A stretch of 64,000 nucleotides of DNA from Chrysomallon squamiferum (GCA_012295275.1 CM022672.1:5366443-5430442), one strand, 5' to 3'. Positions 1 to 11,929 are shown, counted from the stretch's first letter. Made by a program: numbers and translations. Notes: a model not told the origin generated them from the sequence alone.

Positions 1-1094
1 CAATATAGTTTTAAATATTATAGGAAACTGGCTTTAAAAAGCCACTTCTACCCAAGTTTTAAAAAATAATCTTAAGGTACGTTTTTTTTCTTCTTCTGGA
101 CCTGTATTAAAATCCTGTGGACCTTAGCTGAAATTTGTCTGTCCCATTTTGAAATTAGCTAGTCCCATTTTACAACAGTACCATACTGAATTCCGATAGC
201 CCCATACTGAAATATCAGAACCTTTAATCAGTAACGCCTTTTCTCTAATTATATTTGTAACTCAAATTTGTACCTTTTTAATCATCAGTGTATTTGATAT
301 TGTTGAAACTGCTTTTCTTTTTTCTTTTTTTACGTAATGTTCGTATTTTGTTCCTTTTTTTCTTTTGTTCGAACTTCACTACTTAATACTGTTTAAAATT
401 TCCTTACAATAGAAGTAACGAAAATGACAGTGTAGTGTAAATAATTGACTTTAATACAATATATAGCACCTAGATAACCTTAATTATGTTATATGCATTA
501 TATCGTTTTAATCATATAAATATTATATTATTTTTGTAATATCCCATTAATGAGCTTTATTTTATTTTCATTTTCATTCATTCATTCATTCATTCATTCA
601 TTAATAAATTAAACATTCATACCATTATAATAAACCGCATGTGTTTAGTGGCGTATTGAATTTCATATTTTTGTATTTATAATGCATTAAAACATTTATA
701 AAACACGCAGAGGCATAACTGTCAATTCAGAATTTATGCATTTTACGTAAATAAAGAAACCGATACAAACGAGAAAATATATTTTTTAATATTTGTGAAA
801 AAACCCCACAAAAAAACAGCCGTAATGGTATTAAGAAAACACGTGAACCAACAGTCTTGCTAAAACTCATTTCGTTTCTTTAGATTCTTTAGCGTTGTCA
901 TTTACTTCCTGTCATCTGTTCAGCTGTTTAATAAAGCCACCATTTTATTTGAATTATAAATTTTTAAATACTTTTTATAATATTTTTATTTTTATTTGGT
1001 TTTCTAAAACAATACTTGAAATATAATTTTCTCTTTTTTCTTCATAAAATGACGAGTTGTAATTGTAAATGTGGAGAAACAAATAATAGTGATG

Positions 1095-1134
<40 letters not shown>

Positions 1135-1407
1135 GAACAATAATAATAATAATAATAACAACAATAATAGTAATGAAAGTAATAACAAGAACAATAACAA
1201 CATTAACAACAACAACAATAATAACAATCATCATAAAAATTAAAAATACAGAAAAGAGAAAACGGTAGAAGAAATATATGACCTTTTGAATTGAACTGTA
1301 TGCAAAACACACCCTAAGACTTACTATAAGTAAAATAACTAAGTAACTATAAAACAAATTTAAAAAAACAAAACAAACAACTAACACTTTCTTTATGTTT
1401 GCTCTAG
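1..1407. other. Probable intron with simple repeats; nothing coding seen
   Basis: This stretch is very AT-rich. It holds an ATTC tetranucleotide run near 575-602 and an AAT/AAC-rich tract at 1095-1235. The tract makes long Asn-only or Ile/Leu-only open frames on both strands, which are artefacts. If the exon at 1408 is real, this is the 3' part of its preceding intron. Confidence 0.5.
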
Positions 1408-1514
1408 GTATGGGAAGCATCGTGGGATCCCCGTTTACCAGCGTCAACCCTTTCGCACTTCCTACATGCAACACCCAGCCATACAGCAGCTCCATCGTCT
1501 CACCTGCCAAGTGA
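1408..1514 (+). CDS. Last coding exon of an unidentified plus-strand gene (partial)
   Basis: A pyrimidine-rich acceptor ending in CTCTAG at 1402-1407 is followed by an open frame that completes a split codon with GT and then encodes 34 residues before TGA at 1512-1514. The residues include GSPFTSVNPFALP and end SSIVSPAK. Local base composition is clearly richer in G+C than the flanks, and codon use looks coding. The Ser/Pro/Asn-rich, low-charge tail resembles the C-termini of developmental transcription factors. An EBF/COE-type factor is one possibility, but I cannot recognise the family with confidence. All upstream exons lie outside the window, and 1-1407 would be its last intron. An acceptor, coding-like composition and a stop followed by a long non-coding tract argue against chance. 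Confidence 0.5.
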
Positions 1515-1721
1515 ACTCAGTAGAAGCGAAAACAGAAAAGAAAGAGTAAAAAAAAACGTAAAAAAAGTAAATACAAAAAATATATAATTATAAATTAAAA
1601 AAAAAAGGACGGAGGCGTTTTTCATGAATCTTCTTCCTTCACGTCATCAACAAAAGAACTGTTTCTTAGATTCTCTCCACAACAACGTTTTTTCTCATCA
1701 ACACGACGACTGCGTATTAAA

Positions 1722-1756
<35 letters not shown>

Positions 1757-3830
1757 TGAGACGAATGTAAAGGAGAATTGATATATGTGTGTTTATTTGT
1801 TTTATTGTCAACGATCGTAACACTGAAATTCAACAGCACTGACAGAGCCTGCAGTGTACAGTGTGGTGTGTTCAGAGAGAGAGAGAAGGTTGAAGAACAA
1901 GAACTGAATTAAGCTCGGAGATGTTAAGATTGTCTTTTAAATCGCCAAGAAAGACAAAAACACGCTCAGAAAGCTGTCTTCTTCTTCTTCTTCTTCTTTT
2001 TTTTTTTTTTTTGTTTTTTAAATTTTATTTTCAACATCGATTGTCGAGTTCAAAGTCGGCTCAAACTAACTTATTCTTTTCGAGTGCTTTAGTCAACGTG
2101 TTGTTCGATAGCTGATGATAAAAAACAAAAACAAAGTGTACTTTTACGAGATTCCAACTCGCTGCATAATGATGAATTTCTTTTTTTTTTTTTTCATCAT
2201 CATTTATTGACGTTTTAATCTTGTAAAATATTTTATTCAGGAGATTTATATATATTAAAAAAAAGAAGAAAAAAAAGACTAACTTTTATTTCTTGCCAAG
2301 GGAAATAACTATTTGATAATGTACATAATTTATATAGAAATTTTAGTCCCTATGACAGACATTTGTGCTCACAGAAAGTGAGTTTTATTTATTTGTCTTC
2401 ATTCTAGTCACTTTTTTTAACAAGCAAAATAGGACGGTGCCAAGTTAGAGATTTTTTTATAAATTTTTTTTTTTTTTAAATCTCTTTTATGTTGAGTAAA
2501 TTGTAGATGTGTTTGATTATAAATATTTATCACCATGTTATAGCATTCAGAAATACTTCTGGTTAATTCTTACCGAAGTGTGTGTGTGTGTGTGTGTGTG
2601 TATTTTGCTTGAGGCAGCGTCGTAGGTATGTGCATGCGGCAACACAAAAAGGACATTAAGTGTTGCAGACGTCAAGACAGATAGGACTCAAGTCCCAGCA
2701 GGATTTCAGCAAAATACAGACAGGACGTGGTCGTACGTATGTTCATATGACAAGGCAAACCAAGAGATTAGCCAGTTTCTAACGCCTGTGCATACCAAAC
2801 AAAGAAATTAGATGTAGATACTTTTTTTAATTATTACATTATTGCAATCGCTTGCAAGATGTATTTGATTCTGTGATTAATATGCGCTCAGAACTTTACT
2901 ACTAGTATTGGGTTTGTACTCGATCAGCGGTAAATTTACTTAAGCTATTACACTTGCCAAGTTGTACAGAAAACTATTACGGAGGTTTTATTATTATCAT
3001 TATACGTGAATATGACCATTTTTGTTACATAAAGATTATTATTTTTGTATATTTGTATTTTCTGCACCAAATGAAATCTTTAGATCCGCATCTGTAGAAT
3101 TATTTTTTATTGGTTTTTAATGTTTAAAAATAAGTTTTGGAATCTTAAGTATCTGTACCAAAACAACATGAGTCTGACGACAAAAGCAGTCACAACATAA
3201 TCGATACAACTGTAAAATAACAGTAACGGCAACAACAACATCATTAATAACAAGTAGCTTCCAAAAACAACAATAATAATAATAATAATAACAATGTCAA
3301 CATCTATAACATTAAAACATTTACTATGCAATTAATGGACAAAATCCACAGATTATGCAAAAACTAAAAGTCAAAATATATAACTACAATAATCATTATA
3401 TTTGCCAGTTACTCGGTTAAATAGCTAGTCAGAAGAATCGAGTAACACGCGTGTTGTAACACAAAGAAAGATAATTCTTCTAATGCGGATACTATCGGAG
3501 ATTAGCTACACAGGCGTGAGTTTGATCTAGTCAAATTATATTCTTATTTTTTATTCTGTCTATCAGACTTTGCTTTTAATCTAATCTGTTTTGTTTTGGT
3601 TTTTTCTTTTAAAATCTGGATGTTGTACTAATTCTTTATTATTTTAAAATCTAGTCAATAACTAAATGTATGCCGCTTTTAATTTGATGACGTCATGATA
3701 AACTGGAAATGTATTATTTGTGATATCGATCGACTGTATGAAAATGAATGTATTCAGACGAGTTATTATATAACATCACAAACAAATTTTGTATTGTTTG
3801 TTTCAGGAATAAATATAATCAGTTTATCGG
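1515..3830 (+). other. Probable long 3' UTR of the 1408 exon gene
   Basis: No coding exon is visible. A (CTG)10 run at 1725-1754, a GT repeat near 2580-2600 and long U-rich stretches follow the stop codon. The first plus-strand AATAAA that I find downstream is at 3808-3813, which would give a 3' UTR of about 2.3 kb. The 3' end is inferred from that hexamer only. Confidence 0.3.
1725..1754 (+). repeat. (CTG)10 trinucleotide repeat
   Basis: Ten uninterrupted CTG units lie about 210 bases downstream of the stop codon at 1514, in the presumed 3' UTR and on the transcribed strand. Confidence 0.95.
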
Positions 3831-4439
3831 GGTTGATGAATCAGTGGCAGTGTGTCTAACATAGTATTCAAAGATTTATTAAAGCACAGTCATAAATATT
3901 TTCCTTTTTCTTTTCACCGTTATAAAATTAGCATGAAACAAACAATAGTAAATAAATAAAAATTAGACGATAATATGTAGAAATAATAATAATAATCCGA
4001 AATATTAAATGACCCTTGGAAGAATCTTTCAAAAAATGATCTTGGGCACACGGCTTTAAAAACATTTCGTCATCCCTAACCTAGATTTCTTTTTAATTCA
4101 TGTTTATTCGTGGGTTTTAGGGGTTGGATTTTTTTGTGTGTTTTTTTTTACATTAAACATTATTAATACTTACAAAAGATTACATTTAAAGCAGCAACAT
4201 TTCAGTGTGAACAGATGTCAACATTCACTTTACAAATATATTTAACAATATTTCTTATGACGTCAATTACACTGTAGATAAAGTATTAAAATGATCAATG
4301 CATTATAAAATATGACATAAATTCAAAAAAAAAAAAAATATATATATATATATTTTACTTAGTGCACTGATATCTATGTATAACTGTAGTAAAACCATTG
4401 GAAAATAAATGTTTGTCATTCTTAAGCACTATATCTATA

Positions 4440-4761
4440 CAGGCTGAGGATTCTTTGTTCGAAGTTCAGAAACCCGAAAAGCTCCGAAATCTGAAACCTT
4501 GTGATTAATTAGGTCTATAGTTTTCCGTTCACAAACCTCATTTCATGCACAGATTTATTGATAATATTGAAAAAAAAAAATAAAAAAAATAAATAAATAA
4601 ATAAATAAAAATCTGCAGACTAACTGTAAAAGCTATGTAAGAAATACTAAAGAGTTTCGTGTTTAGACTTCGAACATATTGTAATGCTATTTCCTTATAC
4701 TCCAAAATCTGAAAGATTTCCGACCTCAAGCATTTCGGATAAGGAATCCTCAGCTTTCATG
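4440..4761. mobile_element. Non-autonomous Tigger/pogo-like DNA transposon remnant (MITE)
   Basis: The ends form an imperfect terminal inverted repeat. The left end reads CAGGCTGAGGATTC and the reverse complement of the right end carries GCTGAGGATTCC at nearly the same distance from the edge. TA dinucleotides flank both sides, as expected for Tc1/mariner-pogo target sites. Sub-terminal motifs such as CTTATCCGAAATGCTTG and TCTAAACACGAAA (reverse complement) resemble human Tigger-type short elements as I remember them. The element is about 320 bp, has no transposase frame and contains A-rich and AAAT-repeat insertions in its middle. The inverted ends are seen directly. The family assignment rests on memory and needs a Dfam or Repbase comparison. 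Confidence 0.6.
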
Positions 4762-5109
4762 TAGAAATCATGGTCAGAACAGTGGTTTATATCACAATAT
4801 AGAAACTGTGTTTATCAGAGTATAGTCACTAATGAGATTTATAGTGTGCACAGAGAAGGCGTTCGGGACTGATTCTCTATCGATCTCAAGATAATTTCTG
4901 TTCTTTCTTTTTTTTTTTTAATATTTCACACCACTCCTTCCTCAAAAAGTACTATTTATTATTGAAATTATTGTTTTTATATATATTGAAAGTTTGACAA
5001 TGATTAAACTGTTTTCTTCCGTCACTGTTGTTTGTTTTTCTGTTTAATTTGTTTTGTTAAATGATGTACTCTTGAAACAAGTAGCGACAATCCAACTACA
5101 AAATGTTTT

Positions 5110-5112
<3 letters not shown>

Positions 5113-5183
<71 letters not shown>
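5113..5183. repeat. (AG)n microsatellite, about 35 units
   Basis: A pure AG dinucleotide array of about 71 bases, flanked by non-repetitive sequence. On the other strand it is a CT array. A separate, interrupted CT array occurs at about 5980-6020. Confidence 0.98.
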
Positions 5184-5188
<5 letters not shown>

Positions 5189-5987
5189 TTAATTCATATG
5201 GTTTATGCTATGCCTATGCTATGCTATGTTATGCTGTTCAATGCTACACTAAACTACAACATACTATACAAAACTAGACAAGAAGAGACCAGACCATATT
5301 ATACATTATATTAGAGAAACGAGTTGTTTTTTACAGAACATCATTCATCTACGAATGACAAAATTTATATCGTTTTCCTCTTTGACTCACATCTATTGAT
5401 CCTACTTCGTAAAGACAATTCAATCTTAGCAGTCACATAATTTCAAAGTTCAAAAAGAATAATTCTATTTAAACAATACAAAGTCACGGAATGGTCACAA
5501 AAGAAGGAAACTACGAACTTCTGCCTTTTAAAGAAAACACAGAACTGATTACAATTCTTACACAAAGGTATTTTGGCAAGATCCTTGACTGACTGTATTA
5601 AAATCACTGAATCAAAAGTGTACAAAGAATCCTTTGACAAATGATGAAAAGAAAAGTAAGGAGTTTTTTATCAGTTGTATGACACGGTATATAATGTTAA
5701 CAACTTATAAACGACTTTTAACTCCTTTACACATCTTGGTGAAAGTGTGCTTTCTGTCTTTCATGATACGCAGCCTAAAGAAGAGGTCTAAACTAATATG
5801 AAGACCTGTTAAGTGTTACTCTGCAGATTACCAGATTTAACCGGTCAGAACTAGAAACAGTGCGTCATGCAAAACAGACTTTTATCTTGTGTTTAATTAC
5901 AGGACAACAAGAATAATTCATACTGAATATAAATGAAAGAGACTTTAAGTATTTTTTATTTTATATGGATTATCATTTCTCTCTCTC

Positions 5988-6026
<39 letters not shown>

Positions 6027-6399
6027 AGTTTTATCTATATATCTGTTTCACACAAAAAAAAAAAATATAATATTTTCAGATTTGTTTATTATATTTTTCA
6101 CAAATAAAACATTTAAAACGAATGAATTATAATGAACATATTTTTAACATAAGCTGCAAGTTCTTATTTTATTTTTAGATTTGAAGAAATATTGTGACTA
6201 ACCTTTACCATAATAACATGTTTTTAAAAATAATTATCATTTTGTTTTCATTATTTATGGGACCAAAGTGATTGTTCTACCATTCTGACCATGTCAGAAC
6301 GTCGACGCGTAATTACGACCACAAATCATGTGAGTACGACAGTTTGAAGAAAGAACTAACCACAAAAAAAAAGTGTTTGTTTTCTGTTACGTTCTGTTT

Positions 6400-6860
6400 G
6401 TCAGACAAAAGACACACGACCCAAGTCGCCTAACACTCCGACCTAACCTCCTGTTCCATCGACAGGGAATAAAACACTTCTGTAATGGCGTTTTTTGAAA
6501 AATGGACCCAAAAAAAAAATGGCGTCCCATCACCTCGCGAGCAGCAGAGCCATAATTTGCTGGCAAAGGTCGGCGAGCTCCGAGCACGTTGATGATAACT
6601 TTAATAGACTTGGAATGGACTCCATTTGACGACAATGGCAGCCTTAATCTCGCAGCAGACTGCTAGTGACGGGGACGTGTTGCCAATGATTTTTGACTTT
6701 GGTCGGAGCCATTAAGACTGACTGGAATTGTCATTGTGATTGATTGCACACTGGGGCTGGTGCTTCATGCAGTTGTCAGTCGAGGATGTATTGCTGCGGC
6801 TCATAACAAGTCATTCAATCTGTGACGGAGTCCACTTTGACCAGATTCTCTTTCATGCCC
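6400..6860. promoter_or_regulatory. Candidate conserved regulatory element, unverified
   Basis: This stretch stands out from its surroundings by higher G+C, normal sequence complexity and absence of runs. It includes homeodomain-type cores (TAAT/ATTA) and GATTGATTG-like sites around 6540-6760. No splice-flanked open frame explains it. Compositional islands like this beside a developmental gene are often conserved non-coding elements. I cannot test conservation here. Confidence 0.3.
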
Positions 6861-7429
6861 AACTCGTGAATCGAACGTCTGAAATGCGTGGAGATTTCTC
6901 TTTCTTTTTCTTCCCTTTGGAGAATATTAGACAAATGAAACGGCTTTGTTACGCTGTCAGAAACGTTAACGTGTAGTTAATTTGTTTAGCGTAAGTAACA
7001 ATGTCGTTCATTCTCAGATTCGCAATACACAGAAACAATACAGAGTAAATAATACACATACGACTGTGGACTTTTAACTTTTTTTTTTTCTTTTTTTTAT
7101 GAAATGTCAAGTGATAATACGTTTTAAATATAGATTCAGTGCAGAAACGGTAATATGTTAATTCATTTGAGTGACATATAAATAAAAATTTGCACAAACT
7201 ATTTGTCGCTAGTTTTCGTTGAAACCATCATTATAAGTCTACAAATATCATTCTATCGTCAAAATCGTTATTGGAAAAATTGGAGTTACGTAATAGTGTA
7301 TCTGTATAAACTGCGAGACAAACAAGTTAATATTCTATTGTATATTTTTGTTATTCATTAGTTTTTATTGTCTGAGGATTATTGCCATACATGAAAATGA
7401 AATGAAAATGAAAATATTGATCTCAGTAA

Positions 7430-8090
7430 TGAGCTAACCACCAACAGCACAAACAAACAGCGACTCGCCTGTTGTTGTTGCAGTTTAAGTCCCATACAAT
7501 TATGATTTTTTCTGAAAACACTTGAATGTTATTGCGGCGTTGTATCGCGTGACCCCATTTAAATGAATTATGTATTTGGACAATATTGTCACATCCCTGG
7601 CGATCACAAATTAAATCATTCTCATAGCTCTCTAAATCCACAAATAAAGCACTTTGTAAATTGTTCAAATTCGTCTCTTTGGAGGTAATATAATTGTAAA
7701 ACAATACGATTTCATGCGCGAGGGTGCAGCGTGCTTCGTCGGGCCGTTCTTGTTTTCGTTGCAGTTGCGCGAACATGTGTGGTAAATGAACCAGTGACAT
7801 ACCATCTGTCCAAGAATTTCGCCCGAATTATTTGCTGCGGGACTTTTCAAGTCGCGTTCGCCCGTGACGTGTTTCCGTTGTTTGATGTCCTTATTAAAGA
7901 GATATTTTAGGTGGCGTGCTCAAAAAGGAGATCTTATACGGACAGACTGCCTCTTTCTTTTGATCATTGCGTCCGTTCTGGACAAAGTATTGTTGTCGCC
8001 ATCACTTGGCCACAATGAGGCCGACAGCCGCACGAGGGTGTCTCGTGCAGGCCACGCGCTTCCCCGGTTCAGCAGTGGCGCGTGACAGTG
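7430..8090. promoter_or_regulatory. Candidate regulatory island, unverified
   Basis: About 650 bases of complex, GC-richer sequence with many CpG dinucleotides, especially at 7710-8085, in an otherwise AT-rich desert. Open frames on both strands (up to about 125 codons) have no recognisable domain and no good splice context, so I do not call them genes. A CpG-rich promoter of an unannotated non-coding RNA is another possibility. Confidence 0.3.
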
Positions 8091-8283
8091 AAAACACCAA
8101 TAATTGTTCTGTAATGTGCAACGAAAACAGGAATTGAGAAGATGGCTTTTATTACAGTGACGTCTAATGATCGTGAGAAAGAAAGAGGAAGAGTTATTTT
8201 GTAAAATGGGTGTTACAGAGAAGACCTGCTGTTATTTTCTTTTCATCAAACTTCGTCACCTTGGAAACATCTTTATCCGCCCA

Positions 8284-8316
<33 letters not shown>

Positions 8317-9178
8317 TATTTAAATTAATAATAATGATTATTTAAATTCATTTATTTTATTTACTGGTTTACTTTGTTGCTATGTGACACACACACACAC
8401 ACACACACGATATAAAAATTATTAGAAAACATAATCATATTACTGTTGATTACAACGTCGTCATTGCTACTACTACTAGCAAATTCATTTAATTTGTATT
8501 GAATTAATGTAAAGAAAAGGGAAAATAAAGAAAAACAAAACACACAGTTCGTGTTTTTCCATGCTGACAAACTACAAATTAATACGTATTATTTATTTAT
8601 TTTCAAAAAATCACGATGCATCAGAAAAAAAAAAAAAGATTTTATTATCAACTAAGAGTTAACAAATAAATTCTACTTTTTCAAATGTAAAAAGCTGAAC
8701 AAGGCAATAACAATTTAGATTTCTCGTTTACTTTTTTTTTTATATATAGTAATGTGATGTTTATACGTTTTTCTTATAAATTCTTTATTAAGAAATAAAG
8801 TGCTAGCGTGAAAGGTCGTCGAAATATCGGATAAGGCAAAGTCGTATTATGACTACAATATCATTTTTTTTCATTCTAAAATAATTTAAAGAATTTCCTA
8901 TTAAGTCATAAAATCTGCAGTAAACTTCTACCGTCTGTTCTAAAGCAGAGTCGGTAGTCATTACAATTATTTTAACTTTTTCTTTTCTTAAAAAAAAAAA
9001 ATAATAATAAAAATTCAGTTTAAAAAGTGTTACTTGAATTATAGTATGGGCGAATGTATTATTTGTTAATTTTAAAATATTGAATTTTTTTTTTTTTTTT
9101 TTTTGGGCGAATGTATCCGTTTTTGTTAATTTGAGAGAAAAAATATTGAAAACATATATTTTTTTTTTTTTTTTTTTT

Positions 9179-9435
9179 ACAAAGATTTTATCCGTTTTAA
9201 CGCATATATATTAATTTTTCGGTTTAATAATCATTTATGTATACAAATTGTCATTATGATAAATAAATTTGAGAAAACTGAATGGTAATTATATATTCTT
9301 GAAAACATATAAAGAAAAAATATTAATGCTACATTACAAAGATTTTTACATTTTACAGAACATATATATTAATTTTTCGGTTTAATAATCATTTATGTAT
9401 ACAATCTGTTTTCAGTCATTATGATAAATAAATTT
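9179..9435. repeat. Imperfect direct duplication, two copies about 160 bp apart
   Basis: Copy one at about 9179-9270 and copy two at about 9336-9435 share a long block with the core TTAATTTTTCGGTTTAATAA and ending in GATAAATAAATTT. They differ by small indels. A shorter related pair (GGGCGAATGTAT) occurs just upstream at about 9048 and 9104. No coding content. Confidence 0.85.
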
Positions 9436-10344
9436 AAAAATTCCAGTATTGTGAAAATTCGTAATTTTTTATTTTTATGTTTTTTATTTGGTTTTTTAAT
9501 ACGGTTAAAAAAAAAAACACTGCTTAGTATGTATTTGTTTATGATTAATTTTTCGTTGCTTTATTATATTTTTATATATATGTGTCTGTATGAGCTCAAT
9601 ATTAATTTTCTTTATTATTTTGTCTTTCTGTTTTAACGTGTGTCTGCGTACATATGTGTACGTACTGTGTGCGTGTGTGTTTGCGTGTGCGTGAGGGGGG
9701 ATAGAGTGACCAGGTACAATGAAATGTTGGGAAAACTCTGTTTTCAAGTACAGTTTGGTCGACGCCAAACGAAATTGCTTTGAACGCCTTGGTGTCAAAT
9801 GTCAATAATCAGTTACCGATATTGACCGGTCTAGGTGATCAGTTTGAACTGATGGAGTGATCAGAGCTCTAAACAAAATTTTGTTTGTAAAGTTGATCAA
9901 CAACCAATGAAAACTGATACTGATTACCGGAAATTGTGCAACAGCATAATGCGATATCCGTTTCCGGTTTAACTACTATCGGTTATCAGTTAATAATTAA
10001 GAATCAGGAGTCACTGACCTCTAGTTAATATTAATCTAATAAAGGTTTAAATACGATAAACTCTAATAAACAAATATGCGACTGGTCAACATGTAAGTCA
10101 ACAACATCTTGATAAATTAATCAGTAAAAATTATCACTTTACTGGGCTACAGCAGCGTCCCGAACTCCTCGAAGTGGTGTAGAAAACTCAAAATTTATAG
10201 TTGACCAAATGACCTATTAGCACAGAAATCAACTGAGAATTATATTCGTAATAAACTGATAATTACATTCGTAATAATAATACTGTCCAGGAAAGGCGTA
10301 GAGGTTAAGACGATAACTAACTTCAACTTTTTTATAATAATCAT

Positions 10345-10453
10345 ATGTTAAGTTTGTTGAAATTTTCTTTCTTTCCTCAGACAAAAAAGAAGAAAAAAAG
10401 TTAAGTTTAAGGAAATGTAACTTCAAAAACTATGTGCCTGTGTGTCTATATAT
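10345..10453 (+). repeat. Dispersed duplication, copy 1 (partner at 11821-11929)
   Basis: About 109 bases, including GTTAAGTTTGTTGAAATTTT, are repeated almost exactly 1,476 bases downstream in the same orientation, with only a few substitutions. The high identity in a fast-evolving AT-rich tract suggests a recent duplication or two copies of a mobile sequence. Confidence 0.9.
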
Positions 10454-10797
10454 AAAAAATCTAAACCCAAAGCAGTCGGTTAGTAACTGGTTAGCACTGA
10501 CATCAGTTATTCAGTAAACGCACAATTAACTGATACGAACAACAAATAAAACTACATGGTCCGAATACAGAGGTTTGAGGGAGGTTTAAGATTTGCGGTG
10601 ATTGAGTCTGAGAGACAAAGCTGGGTGTGCATGTGTGAATGAATACGTGTGGGTTAAATTGTTGTGATATACAGTTAGAGTTGTTGAAAATAATGATTTT
10701 TGTCTACATGCGAATGAATTTTACAAACACGCCATATCTCTCTATCTACCTCATTTTTTATCTAGCTGTCTTACTTTTTGTCTCCCATATTCTGCCG

Positions 10798-10818
10798 TTG
10801 TTGATGTTGTTGTTGTTG

Positions 10819-10866
<48 letters not shown>
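10798..10866. repeat. TTG/ATT trinucleotide microsatellite
   Basis: A TTG run passes into an ATT run of about 45 bases. A similar ATT array of about 55 bases is at 15012-15067, close to the presumed 3' end of KANSL3. The poly-Leu open frames across them are artefacts. Confidence 0.95.
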
Positions 10867-10867
<1 letters not shown>

Positions 10868-11206
10868 AATACTAGTAAGAGTTCACTTTGTATTTGTTGA
10901 TACGATACACTTAGAAAACAATAATAAAATATCTATCACGTTCTTTATAGCCGCGTGGAATCAAAACTGGTTTTCCTTACGTCTGAAAACACGTGGGTGA
11001 TACATTATTGCTTTCTGCTGTGAATTTACAACCTCATTATTATGTACGTTTCTTATATCATCGAAACTGATGTATTTTGCAAACAAGCGAAACTCTTTGA
11101 ATGCAAAACATGAATTAACATCGTTAAAACGTGATGTCTCTCTTAAAGAACTCTTTTTTTTTTTTGCTTCTTCTTCTTCTTCTTTTTCTTCACCCTTTTC
11201 ATTCTT

Positions 11207-11248
<42 letters not shown>

Positions 11249-11379
11249 CTTTCAGCCTGTTGCAAAACTCGTTTACATTTTCGGTATTTGCGTTTCATTA
11301 CTGATGCGAATTTCATACGATTATCCGAAAGCTGCGCTCATCTGACAAGCAAATGTTTGCGTTATTTCACATAAGACGC

Positions 11380-11640
11380 TGAGCTGTTTTTGTTTCACGG
11401 TTCAGCTAAGCAGCAGGTGAACGTACGCCCCAGCGAAATCCAGATTGAAACGGCATCAACGACAAGCAATGTCTTGTAATAGACGGTGATCAGCTTCGTA
11501 AGTATTTCGATGAAAAGACTCGGTCTGGGGGTCTGCGTATTCCATCACCAGAGGCCTGAGTATCCCTCGTGCACGTTTCGTCTGCTCGCCCCTCGTGACT
11601 TCAAGCTCCGCCTCATCCGATAGATCCTCGATATTAAATG
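11380..11640. promoter_or_regulatory. Candidate regulatory island, unverified
   Basis: About 260 bases of complex, CpG-containing sequence with much higher G+C than the poly-T tracts on either side. No long open frame and no splice-flanked exon is seen. Its composition matches the islands at 6400 and 7430. Confidence 0.25.
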
Positions 11641-11820
11641 GAAAGTTTTCTTTTGATAATGTGACGGAACGTATTCGAGAAAATTAAACATGAAATTTTA
11701 ATTAGACGTCATGGACGTGAAAACATGGCACATTCATCGCTAAGGAAGAAAAAAAAAAAAAAAAAAAAATAAAGAAGGAAATGTAATTTGAAAAAAAAAA
11801 AAAAAAAAAAAAAAAAAGAG

Positions 11821-11929
11821 ATGTTAAGTTTGTTGAAATTTTCTTTCTTTCCTCAGAAAAAAAAGAAGAAAAAAAGTTAAGTTTAAGGAAATGTAACTTC
11901 AAAAACTATGTGCCTGTTTGTCTATATAT
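11821..11929 (+). repeat. Dispersed duplication, copy 2 (partner at 10345-10453)
   Basis: Nearly identical to the block at 10345. This copy is preceded by long A tracts (11750-11817) and followed by a TA microsatellite, so the flanks are not shared. That fits copying of a discrete unit. Confidence 0.9.

Noticed and set aside
1016-1243. Asn-rich open frame suggesting a prion-like protein
   Set aside because: It is a translated AAT/AAC microsatellite without splice signals, domain or codon bias.
1004-1510. Minus-strand open frame of 168 codons
   Set aside because: It is mostly the complement of an AAT/AAC repeat, giving Ile/Val runs. The only complex part is antisense to the plus-strand exon at 1408-1514, which has splice context.
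6387-6635. Minus-strand open frame of 82 codons in the GC-richer island
   Set aside because: No recognisable domain, start context or splice sites. Frames of this length are expected in less AT-rich DNA.
7423-7800. Minus-strand open frame of 125 codons
   Set aside because: It has no known motif and several overlapping frames have similar length. It is better explained as an open frame by chance in a CpG-containing island.
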